Positions 41,602 through 50,496 of a stretch of DNA of 64,000 nt are shown here, piece after piece. The notes beneath the pieces are model-generated. The model made no database searches, was not told where the DNA came from, and saw only the letters and a program-made list of their open reading frames with translations. This stretch comes from CAMTVQ01 sp947085255 (GTDB lineage Bacteria > Bacteroidota > Bacteroidia > Sphingobacteriales > Sphingobacteriaceae), in contig CAMTVQ010000004.1 in NCBI GenBank assembly GCA_947085255.1, positions 241,354 through 305,353 on the forward strand. Reading direction: 5' to 3'. The translations under genes and the position numbers were made by a program. Position 1 is the stretch's first letter; every line of letters begins with the position of its first letter.

Positions 41602-44600
41602 ATGGATTACCAATTTAAGAAAATAGAGCAAGATTGGCGGAAATTTTGGGCTGATAACCAAACTTTTAAAGCGCATAATACTTCGGATAAACCCAAGTAT
41701 TATGTATTGGATATGTTTCCGTACCCATCTGGGGCAGGATTACACGTGGGGCATCCGTTGGGCTATATCGCTTCTGATATTTTTTCGAGATACAAACGTC
41801 TAAAAGGATTTAATGTATTGCATCCGATGGGATACGATGCTTTTGGCTTACCAGCCGAGCAGTATGCCATTCAAACTGGGCAACATCCGGCAGTAACTAC
41901 AGCTGCAAATCTGGAACGGTATCGCGAGCAACTGGATAATATTGGTTTTTCGTACGATTGGAGCAGAGAAATTAGAACTACCGACCCACATTATTATAAA
42001 TGGACACAGTGGATTTTTATTCAGCTATTTCATAGTTGGTATAACAAAACAACCGATAAGGCAGAGCCCATTACCAACCTTATTGCCCTATTTGAAACCG
42101 AAGGCAATACCTGTGTAATTGCTGCTTGCGAAGAAACACCCCTATTTACAGCGCACGAATGGAAGGCTAAATCTGAAAAAGAGCAACAGTTGCTTTTGCT
42201 TAATTACCGATTGGCTTATACCAGCGAGGCTTGGGTAAATTGGTGCCCTGCTTTGGGTACTGTATTGGCAAATGACGAGGTAAAAGACGGTGTTTCGGAA
42301 CGTGGAGGACATCCCGTAGAGCGTAAACGTATGCCACAATGGAGCCTGCGTATTACGGCTTATGCTGATAGATTATTAAATGGATTAGCGGAGATTGATT
42401 GGACGGAAAGCATCAAAGAATCGCAGCGCAACTGGATAGGAAAAAGTGAAGGAACTACGCTTGATTTCAAAATTCAGAATTCAGAAGATACAATCACTGT
42501 TTTTACTACTCGTCCGGATACCATTTTTGGAGTTTCGTTTGTAACACTTGCCCCCGAGCATGAATTAGTAGCCAAGATTACGACTAATGAATACAAAACG
42601 GTGGTAGAGGAGTATATAACGATTGCTAAAAACCGCTCGGAACGCGATAGACAAGCAGATGTAAAAAATATTTCGGGGCAATTTACCGGAGCATATGTAC
42701 AACACCCCTTTTCGGGAGCACCTATACCCGTGTGGATTGGCGATTATGTACTGGCAGGATACGGAACAGGTGCCGTAATGGCCGTTCCTGGTCACGATTC
42801 AAGGGATTATGCATTTGCAAAGCATTTTAACTTACCGATTATAGAAGTAGTACAAGGTGGTAATTTAGCAGAGGAGGCCTATGAGCCTAAGGAGGGTAAA
42901 TTAATCAACTCTGATTTTTTAAATGGCTTAGACGTAAAGCAAGCTATTAAAAAAGCAATTGCTGTAATTGAAGAAAAAGGATTGGGCAAGGGGAAAGTAA
43001 ATTTCCGTTTGCGCGATGCTGCTTTTGGTCGTCAAAGGTATTGGGGAGAGCCTATTCCTATTTATTACAAAGATGGTGTGCCTTATACCATGGCAGAAGA
43101 AGATTTGCCATTGATATTGCCCGAAGTAGATAAATTTTTGCCTACCGAAAGTGGCGAACCACCATTGGCAAGAGCGAAAGATTGGACTTATTCCCCTCCC
43201 CAACCCTCCCCGAGGGGGAGGGAGTCGGTAGCTGCTAATACTGGCAATTTTAGATATGAAACAGGCGACAAATCTATTTGGAACGTATTAAAAGAAAATA
43301 GTCAGGAGCACCGAAAAAATCCTACCGAAACAGAAGCTATTGTATGGAAATTTCTTAGAGGTAAACAATTAGGCGTTCGTTTTAGAAGGCAACATCCAAT
43401 TTTGACATACATCGCCGATTTTATATGTATTGAAAAGAAATTGATTGTAGAGATTGATGGAGGCTATCATGCCACAGCAGAGCAGCAAGCTTTAGATACT
43501 GCTCGAACAAATGAATTGGTTGCTATTGGCTACAACGTGATACGATTTAGCAATGAAGACGTATTAGCTAATATAAATGCAGTAATTGAGCAAATTAAAG
43601 CAAAACTTAAAGTCCTCCCCATCGGGGAGGATTTAGGAGGGGAGTATCCTCTTGAAACTACTACTATGCCGGGCTGGGCAGGTTCTAGTTGGTACTTTTT
43701 GCGTTATATGGATGCGCACAACAGCAATGAATTTGTAGCCAAAGATGCTGTAAAGTATTGGCAACAGGTAGATTTATACATGGGTGGTGCCGAGCATGCT
43801 ACGGGGCATTTGCTATATGTGCGTTTCTGGACGAAGTTTTTATTTGATTTGGGATTAATACCTGTAGATGAACCTGCCAAGAAATTGATTAATCAGGGAA
43901 TGATACAGGGAAGGTCTAGTTTTATGTATCGCTTTGATTTTAAACCATCGCTTCGTAATGATTTTATAGTAGAAAATCACAATAGTAATTTGAAAGAAAG
44001 TGATTTAAAAAGTGCACATGATGAGACGCTATCTGATTTATTTTATTATACAGTTGAGAATAGCCCCTCAGTTTTCTTCTCTTCGGCTTACTATAATGAC
44101 TTTGTAAATTCGAAGTTCAGTAAAGAGAGTATTGTTAACACTGTAAAGTCAAATTTCCCCGCATTAGAACGGGTCTTAAATAAGTATGGGACTGATATTG
44201 ATGAAAAAACTGTTAGTTTAACTCCTATTAATGTAGATGTAAATATTGTAGAAAACGACGTATTAGATATAACAGCCTTCAAAAAATGGAGGCCTGAATA
44301 TGCTGATGCTACATTTGTATTGGAGGATGGAAAATATATTTGTGGTAGCGAAGTTGAAAAAATGTCCAAATCCAAGTGGAACGTAGTAAACCCCGATGAC
44401 ATTATTGAACGCTACGGGGCAGACACGCTGCGCATGTACGAAATGTTTTTGGGTCCATTAGAACAAAGCAAACCTTGGAACACCAATGGAATAGAAGGCG
44501 TGTTTAAATTCTTGCGCAAGTTTTGGAAACTATTTCACGACGATCAATTCAATTTTGTGGTTTCGGATGCAGCCCCTAGCAAAGAAGAATTGAAATCACT

Positions 44601-45045
44601 CCACAAAGTGATTAAAAAAGTCGAAGAAGATATCGAGCGTTTCAGTTTCAACACCTCAGTTTCTACTTTTATGATTTGTGTAAACGAATTGGGCGCACTT
44701 AAATGCAACAAACGAGCTATTTTACACGATTTGGTCATTACACTTTCGCCGTATGCGCCGCACATCTGCGAAGAATTATGGACATTGCTGGGCAATAAAA
44801 AAGGAAGTCTGAGTTTTGCAAACTACCCCACCTTTAACCCAGCATACCTTACCGAAGATGCTTTTGATTACCCTATTTCTATCAACGGAAAGGTAAGAAG
44901 CAAACTGAACCTATCCTTGAGCATGGAAGTAGCAGATATAGAAAAGGCTGTTTTAGCAAGCGAAGAACTACAAAAACTATTGGCAGGACAAACTCCAAAA
45001 AAGGTGATTGTGGTAAAAGGTAAAATTGTAAACATCGTGCTATAA
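41602..45045 (+). CDS. leuS: Leucyl-tRNA synthetase with in-frame DUF559 insertion
   Basis: A class I synthetase of 1147 residues, about 200 more than usual. Normal parts: HVGH signature (about 48-51) in FPYPSGAGLHVGHPLGY, CP1 editing domain with TTRPDTIFGVSFVTLAPEHEL, MAVPGHDSRDYAFA, catalytic RYWGEPIPIYY, TMPGWAGSSWYFLRYMDAHN, KMSKS (about 918-922) in VEKMSKSKWNVVNPDD, and anticodon-binding tail. Two abnormal parts: residues about 531-681 are a DUF559 domain encoded by a repeat-bordered segment (43192-43643), inserted in the variable loop just before PGWAGSSWYF; and residues about 775-875 hold an AT-rich, unfamiliar stretch where I recall only about 30 residues in relatives. The frame is unbroken through both. 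The synthetase is essential, so the insertions must be tolerated. Confidence 0.95.
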   Translation: MDYQFKKIEQDWRKFWADNQTFKAHNTSDKPKYYVLDMFPYPSGAGLHVGHPLGYIASDIFSRYKRLKGFNVLHPMGYDAFGLPAEQYAIQTGQHPAVTTAANLERYREQLDNIGFSYDWSREIRTTDPHYYKWTQWIFIQLFHSWYNKTTDKAEPITNLIALFETEGNTCVIAACEETPLFTAHEWKAKSEKEQQLLLLNYRLAYTSEAWVNWCPALGTVLANDEVKDGVSERGGHPVERKRMPQWSLRITAYADRLLNGLAEIDWTESIKESQRNWIGKSEGTTLDFKIQNSEDTITVFTTRPDTIFGVSFVTLAPEHELVAKITTNEYKTVVEEYITIAKNRSERDRQADVKNISGQFTGAYVQHPFSGAPIPVWIGDYVLAGYGTGAVMAVPGHDSRDYAFAKHFNLPIIEVVQGGNLAEEAYEPKEGKLINSDFLNGLDVKQAIKKAIAVIEEKGLGKGKVNFRLRDAAFGRQRYWGEPIPIYYKDGVPYTMAEEDLPLILPEVDKFLPTESGEPPLARAKDWTYSPPQPSPRGRESVAANTGNFRYETGDKSIWNVLKENSQEHRKNPTETEAIVWKFLRGKQLGVRFRRQHPILTYIADFICIEKKLIVEIDGGYHATAEQQALDTARTNELVAIGYNVIRFSNEDVLANINAVIEQIKAKLKVLPIGEDLGGEYPLETTTMPGWAGSSWYFLRYMDAHNSNEFVAKDAVKYWQQVDLYMGGAEHATGHLLYVRFWTKFLFDLGLIPVDEPAKKLINQGMIQGRSSFMYRFDFKPSLRNDFIVENHNSNLKESDLKSAHDETLSDLFYYTVENSPSVFFSSAYYNDFVNSKFSKESIVNTVKSNFPALERVLNKYGTDIDEKTVSLTPINVDVNIVENDVLDITAFKKWRPEYADATFVLEDGKYICGSEVEKMSKSKWNVVNPDDIIERYGADTLRMYEMFLGPLEQSKPWNTNGIEGVFKFLRKFWKLFHDDQFNFVVSDAAPSKEELKSLHKVIKKVEEDIERFSFNTSVSTFMICVNELGALKCNKRAILHDLVITLSPYAPHICEELWTLLGNKKGSLSFANYPTFNPAYLTEDAFDYPISINGKVRSKLNLSLSMEVADIEKAVLASEELQKLLAGQTPKKVIVVKGKIVNIVL
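43192..43643 (+). mobile_element. Palindrome-bordered DUF559 insertion element inside leuS
   Basis: Ends: TCCCCTCC (43192-43199) and its exact reverse complement GGAGGGGA (43636-43643). Just inside are two hairpins, CCCTCCCC/GGGGAGGG (43204-43211 with 43215-43222) and CCTCCCC/GGGGAGG (43614-43620 with 43624-43630). Between them the leuS frame encodes a whole DUF559-type domain: NPTETEAIVWKFLRGKQLG, RFRRQHPILTYIADF, IVEIDGGYHA, YNVIRFSNEDVLANI. The catalytic pattern of this Vsr/PD-(D/E)XK-like family (Asp in IADF, Glu and Asp in VEIDG) is intact. There is no in-frame ATG inside the domain, so it is made only as part of LeuRS. Confidence 0.82.
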
Positions 45046-45104
45046 CTCCGTTAAGAGCTTCGGTTGCGTAATCAATTTATTACCAGCCTAACACCTTTGT
45101 TATA

Positions 45105-45133
45105 TTGATGTATATACATATACCCTACCTTTG
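45105..45133 (+). promoter_or_regulatory. Promoter for the TonB-type receptor gene
   Basis: TTG (45105-45107), 18-base spacer, TACCTTTG (45126-45133); only 5 bases lie between the -7 box and the ATG at 45139, so the transcript is predicted to be nearly leaderless. Confidence 0.6.
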
Positions 45134-45138
45134 TACCA

Positions 45139-47577
45139 ATGATTAAATATTTATTTTCTATTACGCTTTTTGCAGTTTGTACAAGTATTGCTTATGCCCA
45201 AATGCCTGGTGGTAATGGTGCTATGCAAGCCCCTTCCATTACGGGTAAAATCACCGCTACGGTTATCGATTCGACAACTAATACGTCTGTAGCATTTGCC
45301 ACTGTGTCGGTAGCAAAATCAGGTTCGGATAAGATAATTAACGGCGCCGTTGCCGATGAAAAAGGAAATGTAAAAATTACTGGGTTAAAACCTGGAGACT
45401 ACCGCATCATCATCTCGTTTTTAGGGTACAAAACAAAAACAATCGATCCCATTACCCTTAGCCCACAAAAGCCTGATTTTAAATTAGCTAAAATAACACT
45501 CACCCCTAATAATACTGTTTTAAGCGGTGTAACCATTGACGCGCAAGCTGCCGTAATCGAAAATAAGATTGACAAACTGGTGTATAATGCTGATAAGGAC
45601 GCTACTTCAGCATCTGGTGATGCTACCGAAATTCTCAAAAAAGTACCCATGGTATCGGTAGATTTGGATGGCAACGTGGCATTGCGTGGCAACTCAAGCG
45701 TACGGGTATTTATCAACGGGAAACCATCTAACCTTACCGCAGGTAGTGCTTCTGATGCACTCAAGATGATTCCAGCAGATCAGATTAAAACCGTAGAAGT
45801 AATTACCAATCCATCAGCAAAATATGATGGCGAGGGCTCGGGAGGTATCATCAATATCATTACCAAAAAGAAAGATTTAGAAGGCACAAATGGCTCAGTT
45901 AATGCCTCGGCAGGTACACGTCAAAATTTCACAAATGCTTCGCTTAATGTGCGCAAAGGTAGATTGAGCATTTCTTCTACCATTGGAGGCAACTGGTCAT
46001 GGAAACGAATTGGCACCAACAACTTTTTTCGTGCCGATACCTTAAACGATATGGTGCGCACCCTTAATCAAGAAGGCAGAACGGCTATTATCCGAAACGG
46101 AGGCAGAGGAACCTTTGGTGTTGATTATGATATTAATAAGTACAATAATGTATCCTCAAACATTGCAGTCAATGGCATGGTTTTCAATCGAGATGGTATG
46201 CAAAACTCGGTATTTACAGATACCGATACTACTTTAGCTTACACCCGTAGTTCCAAAGATTTTAATACCCGAATGGGGCTTGATTTTGATGCCAACTACA
46301 AACGCACGTTTGAGCAAAAAGACAAAGAATGGACCGTTTCATTTTTGGTAAACCAAAATATTGGCAATGCTATTAGCAGTTATGTATTGACGCCAACCAA
46401 CGAATCGAGTGATGGAAAAAACAAGAATATCAATACCGAGCTTACGGGTCAAACTGATTTTATACAACCCATTACTGAAAAACTAAAACTTGAAACTGGC
46501 TTAAAAGCCATTTCGCGTAACATTACCAGCGACTATAATTACCAACAAACAGCAGGAGTACAACAAAACGTATTTACCTACAAGCAGGATGTATATGCTG
46601 CGTACGTAAGCACTACTGCTCAGGTAACAAAAGGGCTTACCCTATTGGCGGGAATACGCGGAGAGCAAACACGCATTGGCGGTGCGTTTACCAATGGTAC
46701 TGCTGCGTTTGCTAATAATTACACTAACATATTGCCAAGCATAACCATTTCGAAATCGCTAAAAAAGCTACAAACGATTAAAGCAAGTTTTTCGCAACGT
46801 ATACAACGCCCAGGTCAACGTTTTCTTAATCCATTTACCGAAAACAGCGACCCCCGTAATATTTCGGTAGGCAACCCCTACTTGGCACCAGAAATTAGCA
46901 ATTTATACGAATTAGGTTATTCCAGTTTTGTAAAAAGCAGTTCAATTAATTTATCGGTATTTCACAGGCACACCACCGCTGTTATCGAAGGTTTTTTACA
47001 GGTAGATACTGCAGGAGTTTCACGCACCGTTTTTCAAAACGTATCTACCATCAACTCTTACGGGTTAAATGCTTTTGGTTCAATATCTCCAGTAAATAAG
47101 TTAACTATTAGAGGTAGCGTAAACCTATATTACGACTTTATTAATAGTGCCATTAGTACACTAAGCAACCAAGGAGTAAATTATATGGTGAATGCCATGG
47201 CTACCTACAGTTTCAGCAAAGGTTTAATAGTCGAAGCTGTTGGCTTTATTAACTCGCCGCGTATCACCTTGCAGGGCACTACCCCTTCTTTTTCTATGGT
47301 AACGTTTGGGTTGCGTAAAGAAATTCTTAAAAAGAAAGGTTCAATAGGGCTTACGGCTAACAATCCATTTACACGCGATAGAATTTTTAAGAATGCGCTA
47401 AACGGTACTAATTTTTATCAAGAGTCCCAATTTGCTATCCCTTTCCGTTCTTTTGGCATTAGCTTTAGCTGGCAGTTTGGTAAGTTAGATTTTGGTCAAA
47501 ACGGAGGCGGACGTCGTAAAAAAGGCATCAACAACGATGATTTAAAACAAGGCGGAGATGGCTCTGGTGGGATGTAA
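45139..47577 (+). CDS. TonB-dependent-receptor-like outer membrane protein
   Basis: 812 residues. Signal peptide MIKYLFSITLFAVCTSIAYA (1-20). Then a carboxypeptidase-regulatory-like domain (about 35-110: ITGKITATVIDSTTNTSVAF, GLKPGDYRIIISFLGYKTK), a plug domain (about 125-250, DATEILKKVPMVSVDLDGN, IPADQIKTVEVITNPSAKYDGEGSGGIINII) and a C-terminal beta-barrel of the outer-membrane-protein family with ISVGNPYLAPEISNLYELG and GFINSPRITLQG. Short relative to SusC proteins and without a SusD neighbour, so it is a CirA/OmpB-barrel-type receptor of unknown ligand. The last residues are Gly/Lys rich. Confidence 0.88.
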   Translation: MIKYLFSITLFAVCTSIAYAQMPGGNGAMQAPSITGKITATVIDSTTNTSVAFATVSVAKSGSDKIINGAVADEKGNVKITGLKPGDYRIIISFLGYKTKTIDPITLSPQKPDFKLAKITLTPNNTVLSGVTIDAQAAVIENKIDKLVYNADKDATSASGDATEILKKVPMVSVDLDGNVALRGNSSVRVFINGKPSNLTAGSASDALKMIPADQIKTVEVITNPSAKYDGEGSGGIINIITKKKDLEGTNGSVNASAGTRQNFTNASLNVRKGRLSISSTIGGNWSWKRIGTNNFFRADTLNDMVRTLNQEGRTAIIRNGGRGTFGVDYDINKYNNVSSNIAVNGMVFNRDGMQNSVFTDTDTTLAYTRSSKDFNTRMGLDFDANYKRTFEQKDKEWTVSFLVNQNIGNAISSYVLTPTNESSDGKNKNINTELTGQTDFIQPITEKLKLETGLKAISRNITSDYNYQQTAGVQQNVFTYKQDVYAAYVSTTAQVTKGLTLLAGIRGEQTRIGGAFTNGTAAFANNYTNILPSITISKSLKKLQTIKASFSQRIQRPGQRFLNPFTENSDPRNISVGNPYLAPEISNLYELGYSSFVKSSSINLSVFHRHTTAVIEGFLQVDTAGVSRTVFQNVSTINSYGLNAFGSISPVNKLTIRGSVNLYYDFINSAISTLSNQGVNYMVNAMATYSFSKGLIVEAVGFINSPRITLQGTTPSFSMVTFGLRKEILKKKGSIGLTANNPFTRDRIFKNALNGTNFYQESQFAIPFRSFGISFSWQFGKLDFGQNGGGRRKKGINNDDLKQGGDGSGGM

Positions 47578-47610
47578 AAACAAACTTGTACATTTGGCCT
47601 TTACTATTCT

Positions 47611-47895
47611 ATGAATGTTACCAATCGCGCAATCCGTATTATTCTTTGGTCAATAATCGGAATCACCTTCTTAATCATCGGCATCATCACCAAGTTTGGA
47701 ACAGTAATGAGTTCCGATCAATTTGCCAATTCCTATAAAAGCAACGGCTCCAGCAGTAATATATCCCTACAAGGTGGTGGTCTTACCTTAAATTCTGAAG
47801 AGCAGCTACTGCTCTACCTATCTTTAGGCATACTTATTAGCTTAGGTGTTATTGGGCTTATTATTTATTACTCTCGTAAAAAATTACTCGTGTAA
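47611..47895 (+). CDS. Small two-helix membrane protein, unknown
   Basis: 94 residues with two transmembrane helices (about 9-29 and 67-86) and a Ser/Asn/Gly-rich loop between them (NSYKSNGSSSNISLQGGG). Not recognised. It follows the receptor gene by 33 bases on the same strand and overlaps the convergent peptide-binding lipoprotein gene by 12 bases. Confidence 0.55.
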   Translation: MNVTNRAIRIILWSIIGITFLIIGIITKFGTVMSSDQFANSYKSNGSSSNISLQGGGLTLNSEEQLLLYLSLGILISLGVIGLIIYYSRKKLLV

Positions 47896-49533
47896 TTTTC
47901 GTACCCTTTTAAGGCTCAATAAATTAATTGGGTTATTAGATAAACCTACAATACTATTCTGGTGCAGTTTTACTTGCTGGTCGTAAAACAAAATTACTAC
48001 TGGCGCCTCTTCCATTACCAGATTATCCATTTGTTGATACAAGCCATACCGCACGCTATCATTACGCTCGTAAAACGAGCGTTCAAACAACTCGTCGAAC
48101 TTTTTGCTGTAAAAATGTGTGTAGTTAGGGCCTGCCGGAACGAAGTTTTTACTGTAAAAAACAGCAAGATAGTTTTCGGCATCAGGGTAATCGGCAATCC
48201 ACGACCCTCTAAAAAAGTTTAAATTGTTTTTTGCAACCATTTCGCGCAAGCTGGCTCCCTGTTGCAACTCTACTTTTGTAGGAATACCTACTGCATTTAG
48301 TTCGCTTTGCACAAACTCAATCAAATCGCGGTAAGTAGTAACCGTATTTAGCGTAATAGTAGGCACGGGATTACTTGCACTAAAACCTGCCTCCCGCACT
48401 AGCTGGCGTGCCTTTTCGGGATTGTACTTGTAGCCACGTATTTTAGTCGTATCATAACTAGGCATCCCCTCTGGCAAAAAACCTTGATTGCCCGGTACGC
48501 CTACTCCATTTTGCAGATAACGTATCATCTTTTCTCTATCAATAGCATAGCTAATCGCTTGGCGCATTTTCTTATACTTCAACGGGCTGTTTTTTACAAT
48601 AGCCAAGTTAGTATCTACCAATATGCCCAGATACTCTGTATTTAGATAGGGATCTACTGATAAGTGAAAACGGCCCTGATATTTGGGCTGCAACTGACCT
48701 GTTTTGGTGAGTATATCGTTGCGGTAAGAACCATCAATGCCCGAAAAGAAGTCTAACTTCTTTTTCAGAAACTCCAAAAATGCCGTCTGCTTGTCACTAA
48801 TAAAAGTCATTTTCACGGCATCCAAATACGGCAATTGCACTGAGCTTTCTCGTTCAAAATAGTGCTCATTCTTAACAAATACCATTACCTCTCCCTCTTT
48901 CCAATACTTAAACACAAAAGGCCCTGTACCTACAGGATGGTTGCGAAAATCTTTGCCGTAGTGCTGCACAATTTCTTTGGGTACTACTGAGCAATACTGC
49001 GTACTCAACAATCCTAAAAATGCAGGGAAGGGTTTTGTAAGCGTAATAACAAGGGTAGAATCATTAAATGCTTTAAAAGCTTGTTTGCCAGCTATCTTAT
49101 CATTAAACACCCATGCCCCCGAAGAAGCTGTTTCGGGGTCTATAATTCTACCAAAACTATAGGCCACATCTGCAGCTACCATTTTTCGCCCCTTACCATT
49201 GGTAAAAACTGGATGATCATGAAAAAACACATCGGTACGGAGATGAAACGTGTACACCAAACCATCCTCACTTATCTCCCAACTTTTAGCCAAGCATGGT
49301 TTAGAAACCAAGCTATCGTTTAGTTGTAAGAGACTGTTAAACAATTGATTTACACACCATACATTGTTTTGAGTTCTTACAAAAGCTGGATCTAAAGAAG
49401 TTACCGGTTGATCAAAATTAAACGTAAATACCTGCTTATCCGTTGCCGTTTTACCCGCACAGCCCAGCAACAACGTACAACTAAATAGCACTAATAAAGC
49501 ATGTAGTACCGTGTTATTTTCCTTCCTATTCAT
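47884..49533 (-). CDS. Peptide/oligopeptide ABC-transporter substrate-binding lipoprotein
   Basis: 549 residues of the SBP_bac_5 family. Signal peptide with lipobox (LLVLFSCTLLLGC, cysteine at about 25). Motifs: TSLDPAF, LAKSWEISEDGLVYTFHLRTDVFFHD, ADVAYSFGRI, NHPVGTGPFVFKYW, YLGILVDTNL, IRYLQNGVGVPGNQGFLPEGMPSYD, DYPDAENYLAVFYS. Binds peptides or related solutes for import. No permease or ATPase gene is adjacent, so it may serve a transporter encoded elsewhere. Divergent from the cobalamin-binding-like gene across only 34 bases. Confidence 0.88.
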   Translation of the reverse strand: MNRKENNTVLHALLVLFSCTLLLGCAGKTATDKQVFTFNFDQPVTSLDPAFVRTQNNVWCVNQLFNSLLQLNDSLVSKPCLAKSWEISEDGLVYTFHLRTDVFFHDHPVFTNGKGRKMVAADVAYSFGRIIDPETASSGAWVFNDKIAGKQAFKAFNDSTLVITLTKPFPAFLGLLSTQYCSVVPKEIVQHYGKDFRNHPVGTGPFVFKYWKEGEVMVFVKNEHYFERESSVQLPYLDAVKMTFISDKQTAFLEFLKKKLDFFSGIDGSYRNDILTKTGQLQPKYQGRFHLSVDPYLNTEYLGILVDTNLAIVKNSPLKYKKMRQAISYAIDREKMIRYLQNGVGVPGNQGFLPEGMPSYDTTKIRGYKYNPEKARQLVREAGFSASNPVPTITLNTVTTYRDLIEFVQSELNAVGIPTKVELQQGASLREMVAKNNLNFFRGSWIADYPDAENYLAVFYSKNFVPAGPNYTHFYSKKFDELFERSFYERNDSVRYGLYQQMDNLVMEEAPVVILFYDQQVKLHQNSIVGLSNNPINLLSLKRVRKLHE

Positions 49534-49567
49534 ACTAAAGATTTACCTTAGCAAAGTAAATCGAAAA

Positions 49568-50491
49568 ATGAACAATAAACGAATTGTTTCCTTACTACCA
49601 GCCGCCACAGAAATAGTATGTGCCTTAGGCTTGGAACACCAGTTAGTTGGTCGCTCGCATGAGTGCGATTATCCAGAGAGTATTGCCCATATACCTGTTT
49701 GTTCTGCTGCAAAATTTAATAATAGCATTTCCAGCGCCAGTATTGATACACAGGTAAAACAAGCTACGCTCGACGCTATTTCTATATACAACATTGATAC
49801 AGAAAAACTTGCAACACTGCAACCCGATGTAATTATTACCCAAGACCAGTGTAAGGTGTGTGCCGTAAACCTAACAGATGTAGAACAAGCCCTATGTAAT
49901 ATAACGCACACCAACAGCACCATTTTTTCGGTACAGCCCAACACACTAACCGATATTTTAGTTGATATACAGCAGTTAGGCACTTTTTTAGGTGTACCTG
50001 AAAAAGCAGAAGAATTATTGGAAGACCTAAACACCCGCATAGAAATTGTAAAACACAAGGTAAAATTTGTGCAACAACGCGCAAAGATTGCTTGTATTGA
50101 GTGGCTAGATCCATTAATGATTGCAGGAAACTGGACGCCAGAACTGATAGAAATAGCAGGTGGAAGTCCTGTTTTAGCTCAAAATGGGGCGCACTCTCCG
50201 TTTATTACGTGGGAACAATTAGCAGCTGCTGCACCCGATATTTTGGTGATAGCCCCTTGTGGCTTTGGTATACCGCGTACACTCAGTGAAATTGCTGTGC
50301 TTACCCAACACCCCTTATGGCATACATTACCTGCGGTAAAAAACAATAAAGTGTATGTAGCAGATGGCAACCAGTATTTTAATAGGTCGGGGCCACGCAT
50401 AGTAGATACGATAGAGCTATTGGCCGAAATTATTCAAGCCAACCAGTTTTACTTTGGGATGGAAGGAGAGGCTTGGGTGAAATTTGTGTAG
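49568..50491 (+). CDS. BtuF-like cobalamin-binding periplasmic-binding-fold protein
   Basis: 307 residues from the ATG at 49568 (MNNKRIVSLLPAATEIVCAL); the upstream ATG at 49511 is rejected because the fold begins directly at RIVSLLPAATE. Motifs: GRSHECDYPESI, QPDVIITQDQCKVCAV, AKIACIEWLDPLMIAGNWTPELIEIAGG, and LVIAPCGFG. The pattern matches cobalamin-binding BtuF-like proteins. It lacks a signal peptide, so this form would be cytoplasmic, which is unusual for a transport protein; a role in corrinoid binding inside the cell or misannotation by family are the alternatives. No other cobalamin genes nearby. Confidence 0.75.
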   Translation: MNNKRIVSLLPAATEIVCALGLEHQLVGRSHECDYPESIAHIPVCSAAKFNNSISSASIDTQVKQATLDAISIYNIDTEKLATLQPDVIITQDQCKVCAVNLTDVEQALCNITHTNSTIFSVQPNTLTDILVDIQQLGTFLGVPEKAEELLEDLNTRIEIVKHKVKFVQQRAKIACIEWLDPLMIAGNWTPELIEIAGGSPVLAQNGAHSPFITWEQLAAAAPDILVIAPCGFGIPRTLSEIAVLTQHPLWHTLPAVKNNKVYVADGNQYFNRSGPRIVDTIELLAEIIQANQFYFGMEGEAWVKFV

Positions 50492-50496
50492 GACCG

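Noticed and set aside
43192..43643. Intein in LeuRS
   Set aside because: No Cys/Ser at the N-junction and no His-Asn followed by Cys/Ser/Thr at the C-junction; the domain is DUF559, without Hint-fold motifs.
41602..45045. leuS as two genes or a frameshifted gene
   Set aside because: One frame runs from HVGH to KMSKS and the tail without a stop; the insertion is in frame.
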